A DNA stretch of 17,950 nt, from contig NZ_ML142854.1 of NCBI RefSeq assembly GCF_004138495.1, forward strand, positions 175,740 to 193,689, in the 5' to 3' direction. Below, one piece after another: positions 6,344 through 12,882 of this stretch; the stretch's first letter is position 1; the number at the start of each line of letters is the position of its first letter. Made by a program: the position numbers and the translations under genes. This DNA is from Phytoactinopolyspora endophytica. Lineage in GTDB: Bacteria > Actinomycetota > Actinomycetes > Jiangellales > Jiangellaceae. The notes beneath the pieces are model-generated. The model searched no databases. It had not been told where the DNA came from and saw only the letters and a list, made by a program, of their open reading frames with translations.

Positions 6344-8008
6344 GTGAGCAGAGCGAGGACCCGAGACGGGGCTCGTAGCGCTCGACTTGCGACGCGCCGG
6401 AGGCAGAAGAAGCAACGCTACGGCCGGTTCCTCGGCTTCGCCGCGTTGGGCTCCCTTGTGCCCGGAACCGGTTTGATCGCTGCGGGCAAGCGACGCCTCG
6501 GGACCTTCCTTCTGGTGATGCTCGGCTTGGTCGCGGCAATAGCGCTCGCCGTGGTGATCCTGGTCCCTCACCGGCGGCTTCTATCTTACAGCGGTGATCG
6601 TCAGATGTTGCTGACGGTCGGCGTTGCGCTCGCCGGGGCCGCGGCGCTCTGGCTGATCGTCGCGCTGACCAGCCACCGCCTCCTTGAACCCGAAGGGCTG
6701 CCGGCAGGTAAGCGCCTTGCCGGTGCCCTGGTGGTGGTCGCGGCGACATCACTGGTCGTCTCACCATTGGCGGTCACCGCCAAGAACGCGTTCACCCAGC
6801 GTGACCTGATCGGCGCCATCTCCTCAAGTGGCGAGAGCCATACGACGCCGCATATCGAGGACAAGCGTGATCCGTGGGCGGACAAACCGCGCTTGAACGT
6901 CCTTCTCCTCGGCAGCGACGCGGGAGACGGCCGCGAGGGCGTCCGCCCGGACACCCAGATCGTCGCCAGTATCGACACGCAGACGGGCGACACGACGACG
7001 ATCTCCATCCCTCGCAACCTCCAGGGCTTCCCGTACCCAGACGAGAGCCCGCTCTCCGAGATCTACCCTGACGGATGGAACGGCCCTGCTGGTGACGATC
7101 CCGGTGAGTGGATGATCAATGCGGTATTCCGCAACGTCCCGGCGACGCATCCCGAGGTCTTCGAAGGTGTGGGCAACCCGGGAGCGGACGCCACCAAGTG
7201 GGCCGTCGAAGGCGCGCTGGGCATCGACATCGACTACTTCATGATGGTCAACCTGGAGGGCTTCGCGTACATCGTGGACGCTCTCGGAGGCGTCACTCTC
7301 GATGTTCCGCGCGACATCCCGATCGGTAACAAGGAGCTTCCCGGCGGTGGGTGCACCACGCCGCGCGGTTATGTCCAAGCCGGCGACAACCAAGAGCTCA
7401 ACGGCGATGACGCGCTGTGGTTCGCGCGCTCGAGGTGCGGATCCGACGACTACGACCGGATGGCGCGCCAGCAGTGCGTGATCAACGCGATCGTCGATGA
7501 GGCGGACCCGAGGACGCTGGTCACCCAGTACCAGAGCTTGGCCTCGGCGACGGCGGACACGGTGGAGACCGACGTGCCGGACGATCTCTTCCCGGCGCTG
7601 ATCGACCTGCTGATGGATGTACAGGGCGGCACCATGGAGAGTCTGACGCTCGACAATGACTTCTTCTCAGAGATGGGGACGACGTCGTCGAACCCGGACT
7701 ATGACCAGGTCCATGAGCGCATAGACGAGATCCTCGAGCCCGCCGGCGAGAGCGACGGCTCGCAGGACCAGCCCGAGGAGGACACGTCGCGCGCCGACCC
7801 GTCGGACGAAGCGGACGCGTCAGAGACCGACACGGAAGACAATCATGCGGCGTCCAGCACCAGCGACTCCGACACGACTGACTCCGAGGTTGTGAGCGCG
7901 GCCGAGGATTTTCCCTCCGACGGCACCGATGACGGCGATGAGACGGCCGAAGACGGAGAGGACGAGCCGGCGGGAGACGAGCCGGTCGAGACCGAGTCCG
8001 CCTGCTGA
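6344..8008 (+). CDS. LytR-CpsA-Psr (LCP) family cell-wall ligase with four N-terminal helices and acidic tail
   Basis: LCP proteins transfer undecaprenyl-linked glycopolymers to peptidoglycan outside the membrane. The 554-residue product has a basic N-terminus, four hydrophobic helices at about 28-48, 54-74, 88-109 and 125-146, and an LCP catalytic domain at 184-390. That domain shows LNVLLLGSDAGD, RPDTQIV (D203), SIPRNL (R224), VNLEGFAYIVDALGGV and RSRCGSDDYDRMARQQ, which carry the conserved Arg/Asp residues for pyrophosphate and Mg binding. Most LCP proteins have one membrane helix; four is unusual. The last ~90 residues (465-552) are almost all D, E, S and T and look disordered. The GTG start at 6344 is preceded by a GGAG. 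Paired cysteines (C337, C365, C378) may form an extracellular disulfide. It is a monocistronic gene ended by a strong terminator. Confidence 0.92.
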   Translation: MSRARTRDGARSARLATRRRQKKQRYGRFLGFAALGSLVPGTGLIAAGKRRLGTFLLVMLGLVAAIALAVVILVPHRRLLSYSGDRQMLLTVGVALAGAAALWLIVALTSHRLLEPEGLPAGKRLAGALVVVAATSLVVSPLAVTAKNAFTQRDLIGAISSSGESHTTPHIEDKRDPWADKPRLNVLLLGSDAGDGREGVRPDTQIVASIDTQTGDTTTISIPRNLQGFPYPDESPLSEIYPDGWNGPAGDDPGEWMINAVFRNVPATHPEVFEGVGNPGADATKWAVEGALGIDIDYFMMVNLEGFAYIVDALGGVTLDVPRDIPIGNKELPGGGCTTPRGYVQAGDNQELNGDDALWFARSRCGSDDYDRMARQQCVINAIVDEADPRTLVTQYQSLASATADTVETDVPDDLFPALIDLLMDVQGGTMESLTLDNDFFSEMGTTSSNPDYDQVHERIDEILEPAGESDGSQDQPEEDTSRADPSDEADASETDTEDNHAASSTSDSDTTDSEVVSAAEDFPSDGTDDGDETAEDGEDEPAGDEPVETESAC

Positions 8009-8028
8009 CTCAGCAGCTTTGCCAACAC

Positions 8029-8064
8029 AAAGGTGCCGCCCCGGGCTACCGGGACGGCACCTTT
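8029..8064. terminator. Bidirectional intrinsic terminator between LCP gene and pckG
   Basis: AAAGGTGCCG (8029-8038) and its exact complement CGGCACCTTT (8055-8064) enclose a GC-rich loop. The A/T ends give a short U-tract in both directions, so the hairpin can end both convergent transcripts. Confidence 0.85.
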
Positions 8065-8090
8065 CACCTGGGTGAGGCCACACGTGCGTG

Positions 8091-9923
8091 TCAGTCCATG
8101 CCCAGCCGGGCCTTCAGGCCGTCGAGCTCCGCCCGGAGGAGGGTGGGCAGCTTGTCGCCGAACTTGTCGAACCATTCCTTGATCCCGGGCACCTCATTGC
8201 GCCATTCGTCGGGGTCGACCTCGAGGCATGCCTCCAGCTGCTCCCGGGTCAGGGACAGCCCGTCGATGTCCAGGGACTCGGGCGTGGGGACATGGCCGAT
8301 CGGCGTCTCGACCGCGGACGCCATACCCTCGAGCCGCTCGATCACCCACTTGAGAACGCGGCCGTTCTCGCCGAAGCCGGGCCAGATGAAGCTGCCCTCC
8401 TCGTCCCGCCGGAACCAGTTGACGTAGAAGATCTTCGGGACCTTGGCGGCGTCGGCTTCCTTGCCGACTGAGATCCAATGCCCGAAGTAGTCTCCGCCGT
8501 TGTAGCCGATGAACGGCAGCATCGCCATCGGGTCACGACGGACGACGCCCACCTTGCCTGCCGCCGCGGCGGTCGTCTCGGACGAGAGCGTGGCACCCAT
8601 GAAGACGCCGTGGGTCCAGTCCCGCGATTCTGTGACGAGTGGGATCGTCGTCGCCCGGCGTCCGCCGAACAGGATCGCCGAGATCGGGACGCCTCGTGGG
8701 TCGTCGTACTCATCAGCGATGATGGGGCATTGCGTAATGGGTGTGCAGAATCGGGAGTTCGGATGCGAGGACGGTTCATCGGAGTGCGGAGTCCAGTCGC
8801 GTCCCTTCCAATCGGTCAGGTGCGCGGGAGCTTCGTCGGTCATGCCCTCCCACCAGATATCGCCGTCATCTGTGAGAGCGACGTTGGTGAAGACGCTGTT
8901 ACCTTGCGCGATGGTGCGCATCGCGTTCGGGTTGGTGTCCCAGCCGGTGCCTGGGGCGACTCCGAAAAGGCCGTACTCGGGGTTGAGGGCGTAGAGCCGG
9001 CCATCGTCGCCGAAACGCATCCAGGCGATGTCGTCACCCAGCGTTTCGACCTTCCAGCCTGGGATGGTCGGTTCCAGCATGGCCAGGTTGGTCTTGCCGC
9101 ATGCCGACGGGAACGCGGCGGCGATGTAGCGGACGACGCCCTGCGGTGACGTGAGCTTCAGGATGAGCATGTGCTCGGCGAGCCAGCCTTCGTCGCGGGC
9201 CATGGCGCTGGCGATCCGCAGCGAGTAGCACTTCTTTCCGAGCAGAGAGTTGCCACCGTAGCCGGAGCCGTACGACCAGATCATGCGTTCCTCGGGGAAC
9301 TGCGTGATGTACTTCGTCTGGTTGCACGGCCACGGGACATCCTGCTGACCAGGCTCGAGCGGTGCGCCCACGGAGTGCAGACAGGGCACGAAGTCAGCTG
9401 TGGTCCCCATCGCTTCGAGGATGCGGGCCCCCATGCGAGCCATGATCCGCATGGAGGCCACGACGTATCCGGAGTCGGTGAGCTCGACGCCGAACATGGG
9501 GTTGGGCGAGTCGACCGGGCCCATGCAGAACGGGATGACGTACATGGTTCGCCCGCGCATACAGCCGCGGTACAGCTTGGTCATCTCGGCCTTCATCTCG
9601 GCCGGATCGCGCCAGTTGTTGGTAGGGCCGGCGTCGGCCTCGTCGACAGAGCAGATGAACGTACGCTCCTCGACCCGGGCGACGTCGCTGGGGTCGGTGC
9701 GTGCCCAGAACGAGTTGGGCTTCTTCTCGAGACGGACGAGGGTTCCGGCGTCGACGAGCTCGTCGGTGAGCACGTTCCACTCGGCGTCGGAACCGTCGCA
9801 CCAGTGGATCCGGTCCGGCTGGGTCAGTTCGGCGACCTCCCGCACCCACGCGAGCAGGCGGGGATGCGAGGTCGGGGCGTCGTCGAAGTCGTAGGCGGTG
9901 TGTTGGTCGACGATTGCTGTCAT
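8091..9923 (-). CDS. pckG: Phosphoenolpyruvate carboxykinase (GTP)
   Basis: This enzyme converts oxaloacetate and GTP to phosphoenolpyruvate, GDP and CO2, the entry step of gluconeogenesis, in the cytoplasm. The 610-residue length is normal for the GTP-dependent family. Visible signatures are AGPTNNW (residues 98-104), the PEPCK hallmark [12 protein letters not shown] (271-282) with the mobile active-site cysteine and P-loop lysine, the metal-binding [10 protein letters not shown] (295-304), and [16 protein letters not shown]. The frame is open for another 116 codons upstream, but the ATG at 9923 has GAGGGTGAG nine bases before it and gives the N-terminus expected for the family. The upstream part overlaps promoter-like elements and has no resemblance to PEPCK. 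It is monocistronic, convergent with the LCP gene. Confidence 0.97.
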   Translation of the reverse strand: MTAIVDQHTAYDFDDAPTSHPRLLAWVREVAELTQPDRIHWCDGSDAEWNVLTDELVDAGTLVRLEKKPNSFWARTDPSDVARVEERTFICSVDEADAGPTNNWRDPAEMKAEMTKLYRGCMRGRTMYVIPFCMGPVDSPNPMFGVELTDSGYVVASMRIMARMGARILEAMGTTADFVPCLHSVGAPLEPGQQDVPWPCNQTKYITQFPEERMIWSYGSGYGGNSLLGKKCYSLRIASAMARDEGWLAEHMLILKLTSPQGVVRYIAAAFPSACGKTNLAMLEPTIPGWKVETLGDDIAWMRFGDDGRLYALNPEYGLFGVAPGTGWDTNPNAMRTIAQGNSVFTNVALTDDGDIWWEGMTDEAPAHLTDWKGRDWTPHSDEPSSHPNSRFCTPITQCPIIADEYDDPRGVPISAILFGGRRATTIPLVTESRDWTHGVFMGATLSSETTAAAAGKVGVVRRDPMAMLPFIGYNGGDYFGHWISVGKEADAAKVPKIFYVNWFRRDEEGSFIWPGFGENGRVLKWVIERLEGMASAVETPIGHVPTPESLDIDGLSLTREQLEACLEVDPDEWRNEVPGIKEWFDKFGDKLPTLLRAELDGLKARLGMD

Positions 9924-10050
9924 GGTGGTCGGCTCACCCTCTCTTGCGACGTCCTGTGAGGCGGAGTCTGGCGGCGGGTACGCGAACGTCGCCCGAGCCA
10001 GGCCCTTCTGGAACGGGTCGTCGTCCGGTGGATTACCCCGACCGTATGGG

Positions 10051-10078
10051 CTTATCTCATCTCGTGGAATGCCATCAA
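10051..10078 (-). promoter_or_regulatory. Candidate pckG promoter
   Basis: On the minus strand TTGATG (10078-10073) and GATAAG (10056-10051) are 16 bases apart, each matching the housekeeping consensus at four of six positions. Transcription from about 10044 would leave a leader of about 120 bases before the ATG at 9923, consistent with the chosen start. Confidence 0.45.
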
Positions 10079-10079
10079 G

Positions 10080-10095
10080 GGTGAAGAGTTTCACA
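10080..10095 (-). promoter_or_regulatory. CRP/GlxR-type site upstream of pckG
   Basis: On the minus strand the sequence is TGTGA-AACTCT-TCACC, nine of ten matches to the CRP-family consensus TGTGA-N6-TCACA. Its centre is about 43 bases upstream of the predicted transcription start, next to the -35, which is near class II activator geometry. A cAMP-responsive regulator of a gluconeogenic gene makes biological sense, but binding is inferred from sequence only. Confidence 0.5.
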
Positions 10096-10141
10096 AACCA
10101 TGTCTTAAATCCACGCAAAACGGACATTGGTTCGGACCTCA

Positions 10142-10168
10142 ACGGACCAAGAAGATTTGTTGGTCCGT
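10142..10168. promoter_or_regulatory. 27-bp dyad upstream of pckG
   Basis: ACGGACCAA (10142-10150) and its exact complement TTGGTCCGT (10160-10168) are separated by nine bases. Related half-sites lie next to it: ACGGAC at 10120-10125 and TTGGTTCGGA at 10127-10136. It looks like an operator for a dimeric regulator, since no T-run follows on either strand. It is far upstream of pckG (about 220 bases from the ATG). Confidence 0.5.
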
Positions 10169-10242
10169 ACCAGATCGCATGATCGTCCCGATCGTGCCGA
10201 AGAGCCGAGGAGTGGGTCCGTGAGGCCCGAGGTAGCGCCGAT

Positions 10243-10272
10243 TTCATCTTCGCGGGCTTCGCCCGGTACACT
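10243..10272 (+). promoter_or_regulatory. Candidate promoter of tRNA-Arg
   Basis: TACACT (10267-10272) is a good -10, 22 bases before the mature tRNA. The -35 is weak (TTCATC, 10243-10248, 18 bases upstream). The spacer holds a small CGGGC-TTC-GCCCG hairpin. Confidence 0.4.
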
Positions 10273-10294
10273 CGTTCCTCGGTCCGGCAATTAG

Positions 10295-10370
10295 GCGCCC
10301 CTAGCTCAACGGATAGAGCATCTGACTACGGATCAGAAGGTTGGGGGTTCGAATCCCTCGGGGCGCGCCA
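10295..10370 (+). tRNA. tRNA-Arg (anticodon ACG), CCA encoded; integration site
   Basis: The acceptor arm GCGCCCC (10295-10301) pairs with GGGGCGC (10360-10366), followed by discriminator G and CCA (10368-10370). The anticodon stem TCTGA/TCAGA encloses CTACGGA, giving anticodon ACG, read as ICG for CGU/CGC/CGA codons. The T loop shows GGTTCGAATCC. The 76-base gene is intact. Its last 45 bases, from position 32 of the anticodon loop to CCA, are repeated at 12616-12660, marking it as the attB of an integrated element. Confidence 0.98.
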
Positions 10371-10375
10371 AAGCG

Positions 10376-10416
10376 AAGTGGCTGGTCAGAGCGATCTGAC
10401 CGGCCACTTTCTCGTT
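10376..10416 (+). terminator. tRNA-Arg terminator hairpin
   Basis: AAGTGGCTGGTCAGA (10376-10390) pairs with TCTGACCGGCCACTT (10395-10409) across a GCGA loop with a single G.U wobble, and TCTCGTTTT follows. The duplicated copy at 12666-12706 keeps the stem through wobble pairs despite several substitutions, so the structure has been conserved. Confidence 0.8.
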
Positions 10417-10529
10417 TTGTGACCACACGCGACGACCATGATCTGGACGATCACATACACATCTGTCGCGGACCCTCAGTGCGGCTGCGCCGGGCCGGAT
10501 GTCAGGCTCGCCCCGTAACATGCCCGGCT

Positions 10530-10592
10530 ATGGCGGATGACGTACTCAATTACTCCCAGCCCGGTCCCTTCACGAGCCTGAATGTGACGCAG
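10530..10592 (+). pseudogene. 5' fragment of the transglutaminase-like gene
   Basis: The ATG at 10530 and 20 further codons (MADDVLNYSQPGPFTSLNVTQ, residues 1-21) encode exactly the same residues as the intact gene starting at 12820. The only two nucleotide differences in this part are synonymous AAT/AAC changes in Asn codons. The fragment then runs into antisense integrase sequence. The silent differences suggest that it came from a functional allele in a related genome. Confidence 0.85.
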
Positions 10593-11736
10593 ATCGTGCA
10601 GCCTGATCGGCGGCAACCGGCCTCGAAAGAGAGCCGTTCGAACGTGTCTGAGACCTGCTCCGGGTCAAGGATCGAGCCGTCCTCGCGGGTGAACACGTAC
10701 GGCGTCTCCGTCCACGCGCTGCCCATTGAGTCCGCTCCTGGCCATGCGCTTGCAGGTGCGCCCGCAGCACTTCCACCGTGCCGGCATCCAGCGCCACCGT
10801 GGCATCGGACGCGTCGGTCTTCACCGGACCGGGAGTGATCTTTCCTCCAGGCTTGCTGACCTGCCATTGCGCCGATATCAGGCCGGCCTGCAGATCGACG
10901 TCCTCGCGGCGGAGTCCGCATGCTTCGCCACGCCTCAAGCCACGAAGTGCGATCAAGTGAAACAACGCATAGAGACGATGCTGGGCGACGTGATCGAAGT
11001 ACCGGCCCACCTGGGCAGGAGTCCACACCATGACGGCGGACGGCCGCGCCGACGTGTTGCGCCACACCTTGAATGCGGACGCGTTGGCAGCCCGCTTACG
11101 GGCCGCAGCCAGTCGGGTCTCGTACTCGGCGCTCCACTGAAGGACGCGGGCGTCCTGCCACACCCTGGTCTTAGGACGCTTCCCTGATGGGAGCTTGACC
11201 AGCTCGGCCACGTTGACCGACACCAGCCCTTCACGCACCGCGTCGTTGAGTGCGGCTCGCAGTGTGGCCCGGAAGCGCTGAACCGACGCAGGCGCCAAGT
11301 CGAGTGAGTCCAGGGCGTCCTGAACGTGGGTCCGGCGCATCGCGCTAAGTTCGTGCCGGCCGACCTTCGGGATCCACAGCGCAGTGATGTGGTGGGTGTA
11401 GCTGACTCTGGTGGCGTCGCGGATGTCGGTCTTGCCCTTGATCCATTCGCGGAGGTACTCAGCCACCGTGATCTTACGGCTGACGTCGACGCCCTTGGTT
11501 GCCTTCCCTCTCATCTCGTCCAGTGCATCCTGCGCATCCTTGCGACGGGCGAAGCCACCACGACGGACGGTGCGCCGCTTGCCGGTCTCGTCCGGCTCGA
11601 GACCGTGGTGGTGGGGTGGAGCAGCTTGCCGAGTTGGTCTCCGGCGGGGCGCCCTGGGTTGGATAGGTTGTCGCTCATGGTAACCCACATGCGAAGACCT
11701 ATGAAGGCCTTTATAGAGCTTCATGATGGTTCGCAT
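10584..11736 (-). pseudogene. int: Tyrosine recombinase (phage-type integrase), frameshifted and truncated
   Basis: The N-terminal part shows an AP2-like DNA-binding segment (DETGKRRTVRRGGFARRKDAQDAL) and a SAM-like core-binding domain (ITVAEYLREWIKG, THVQDALDSL). The catalytic domain has the box I arginine in ALRGLRRGEACGLRREDV and the beta-hairpin lysine in GPVKTDASDATVALD. Near 10722 one G is missing, moving the frame to ETPYVFTREDGSILDPEQVS. Near 10615 one T is missing, moving it again to GLPPIRLHDLRH, the HxxR box. The gene then ends abruptly: the LGH motif and the nucleophilic tyrosine are absent because chromosomal sequence replaces them. The start is unresolved. The open frame begins at 11736, but an ATG at 11678 in another frame (MSDNLSNPGRP) could be the original start, with a third frameshift. 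Confidence 0.88.
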
Positions 11737-11737
11737 G
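11688..11737. promoter_or_regulatory. Nested, co-centred palindrome between integrase and RHH genes
   Basis: CATGCGAA (11688-11695) and TTCGCATG (11730-11737) form an outer 8-bp inverted repeat; ATGAAG (11701-11706) and CTTCAT (11719-11724) form an inner one. Both have their centre at 11712.5. It lies where the two divergent element genes start, overlapping the ribbon-helix-helix gene's first codons, and is a candidate operator for autoregulation. Confidence 0.6.
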
Positions 11738-11884
11738 GGTATAGCGAAGGCCGTCTACGTCAAGGACGACGACGTGCGCCTCTGGGAGCGTGCCGAGCAA
11801 TACGCGAAGGCGAGACGACTCACCATGTCCGCGCTCGTGCTGACCGCGCTAGAGGCTTATCTGGACGAGCGCGACGACGGGTAG
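11726..11884 (+). CDS. Small ribbon-helix-helix (CopG/Arc-type) protein
   Basis: The product is about 50 residues. AKAVYVKDDDVRLW forms the DNA-contacting beta strand and turn, followed by two helices, ERAEQYAKARR and TMSALVLTALEAYLDE. This is the ribbon-helix-helix arrangement of small dimeric repressors and antitoxins. ATGs at 11723, 11726 and 11735 are all in frame; the conserved part begins after the last. No strong ribosome-binding site is visible. It is transcribed divergently from the integrase and sits five bases before the membrane-protein gene, so the two probably form an operon. It could control integrase or excision, or act as an antitoxin; no recognisable toxin is adjacent. Confidence 0.75.
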   Translation: MVRMGIAKAVYVKDDDVRLWERAEQYAKARRLTMSALVLTALEAYLDERDDG

Positions 11885-11889
11885 AAGCC

Positions 11890-12438
11890 ATGGACGCGGC
11901 ACAGTGGGCGCTAAGGATTGCGGGACTCTCCCTGCTAGTGAGCGTGTTGTCGCTCACCTGGCAGATCATCACCTGGGTCCGTCAGTCCGCCCGGATCAAG
12001 GTCGAGCTGCGATGGGGCGGCGTGTCCGAGGACTGGCAATACACGGTAACTGGCGATCCGAAGAACGTCGTGAAGGCGCTGGCCCAGGTCGACCCCACGG
12101 AGTACCCCATTCCCGTGGCCGCCCTGGTCATCCGCAACGTGGGGCGCTCGGCGATGTCCATCCAGGATGCCGGCATCCAGTTCCCGGAGGGCTTCACCTA
12201 CCGTCATCGCGACATTAACCAGTACGCAGACGTCTCAAAACCCTTGCCGCCTGGCGACGTGCTCCACGTTCCCGTCCCGATTGCGCACCTGTTCCAGGTC
12301 TGGGCAGACCACGGGGGCAATTTGCATACGACCAGGATCCGCGGTATCGCGTTCCTCGGCAACGGCAAGACCAGCGTGAGCGAGCGGTTCACACTCAGCA
12401 GGTCCGATCAGCCCTTCATCGAGGAGCGGTTCGACTGA
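11890..12438 (+). CDS. Membrane-anchored protein with beta-rich domain, unknown function
   Basis: The 182-residue product has one N-terminal transmembrane helix (about residues 7-29, RIAGLSLLVSVLSLTWQIIT) and no cleavable signal. The soluble part has short beta-strand-like segments: KVELRWGG, VAALVIRNVGRSAMSIQDAGIQF at residues 77-99 and KPLPPGDVLHVPV. The pattern NVGR-(S/T)-(hydrophobic)-I-x-x-x-G followed by LPPGD is typical of small single-pass proteins with an immunoglobulin-like domain found widely in actinobacterial accessory regions, with no known role. The gene follows the ribbon-helix-helix gene after five bases. It is the only cargo-like gene of the element, so a role in element maintenance or host protection is possible but unproven. 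Confidence 0.75.
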   Translation: MDAAQWALRIAGLSLLVSVLSLTWQIITWVRQSARIKVELRWGGVSEDWQYTVTGDPKNVVKALAQVDPTEYPIPVAALVIRNVGRSAMSIQDAGIQFPEGFTYRHRDINQYADVSKPLPPGDVLHVPVPIAHLFQVWADHGGNLHTTRIRGIAFLGNGKTSVSERFTLSRSDQPFIEERFD

Positions 12439-12468
12439 GCCCCAGCCAGGCGACAGTCAAGATCATCG

Positions 12469-12489
12469 TGGGAGCCCGATGGGAGCCCG
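12469..12489 (+). repeat. Direct repeat near attR (TGGGAGCCCG twice)
   Basis: TGGGAGCCCG occurs at 12469-12478 and again at 12480-12489, an 11-base period, about 130 bases inside attR. It could be an arm-type integrase site or an excisionase site. Confidence 0.6.
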
Positions 12490-12585
12490 GCAGAATCACT
12501 CCAGCCCGGACTCCGGCGGCAGATCCGACACAGACCGACACGCACGGATGGCGTTGACCAGCGAGAACGTCACGGCGCGTCATTT

Positions 12586-12605
12586 CCGTCACGTTCCGTC
12601 ACGTT
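12586..12605 (+). repeat. Tandem decamer adjacent to attR (CCGTCACGTT twice)
   Basis: CCGTCACGTT is repeated without a gap and ends ten bases before the att core. A related ACGTCACGG lies about 20 bases upstream of the tandem pair. Placement next to the core is that of arm-type recombinase sites. Confidence 0.6.
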
Positions 12606-12615
12606 CTGATTGCGT

Positions 12616-12882
12616 CTACGGATCAGAAGGTTGGGGGTTCGAATCCCTCGGGGCGCGCCAAGGTGAAGTGGTTGGTCAGAGTGATCTGGCCAGCCACTTT
12701 CTCGTTTTGTGACCACACGTGACGACCATGATCTGGACGATCACATATACATCTGTCGCGGACCCTCAGTGCGGCTGTGCCGGGCCGGATGTCAGGCCCG
12801 CCCCGTAACATGCCCGGCTATGGCGGATGACGTACTCAACTACTCCCAGCCCGGTCCCTTCACGAGCCTGAACGTGACGCAG
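12616..12882 (+). repeat. Right copy of 267-bp duplication (attR plus native flank)
   Basis: Bases 12616-12660 repeat the tRNA-Arg 3' part without the acceptor 5' strand, so this is a tRNA fragment and not a gene. The rest carries the terminator hairpin and the start of the intact transglutaminase-like gene, so this side is the likely native chromosomal junction. See the partner copy for the differences. Confidence 0.93.

Larger units (their letters stand above)
10326..10592 (+). repeat. Left copy of 267-bp duplication (attL plus chromosomal flank)
   Basis: This copy pairs with 12616-12882. The first 46 bases (tRNA part plus one base) are identical. Over the following part to 10592 there are 12 differences, all transitions, giving about 95% identity. 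The copy ends exactly where the integrase sequence resumes at 10593. It includes the tRNA terminator and the first 21 codons of the transglutaminase-like gene. Confidence 0.93.
10326..12660. mobile_element. Decayed integrative element in tRNA-Arg(ACG)
   Basis: Two copies of a 45-bp sequence (10326-10370 and 12616-12660), corresponding to the 3' part of tRNA-Arg, bound a 2.3-kb segment. This is the normal signature of tyrosine-integrase insertion into a tRNA gene. The segment contains an integrase pseudogene pointing to the tRNA, a divergent ribbon-helix-helix gene and a membrane-anchored protein gene, and direct repeats close to the right att site. There are no replication, transfer or phage structural genes, so it is a remnant or a very small satellite. 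The integrase lacks its catalytic tyrosine, so the element cannot excise by itself. Confidence 0.85.

Noticed and set aside
8478..9959. Plus-strand open frames inside pckG
   Set aside because: They are antisense to a gene with clear catalytic motifs.
9924..10271. In-frame 116-codon upstream extension of pckG
   Set aside because: It has no resemblance to the enzyme family, covers promoter-like elements and the CRP-type site, and reaches into the tRNA-Arg promoter. The ATG at 9923 has a good ribosome-binding site and gives the normal length.
11326..11889. Upstream extension of the membrane-anchored protein gene frame
   Set aside because: It runs antisense through the integrase and across the ribbon-helix-helix gene; the ATG at 11890 directly precedes the membrane helix.
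12616..12660. Second tRNA-Arg gene
   Set aside because: Only the 3' part from the anticodon loop is present; there is no D arm or 5' acceptor strand, so it is an att site.
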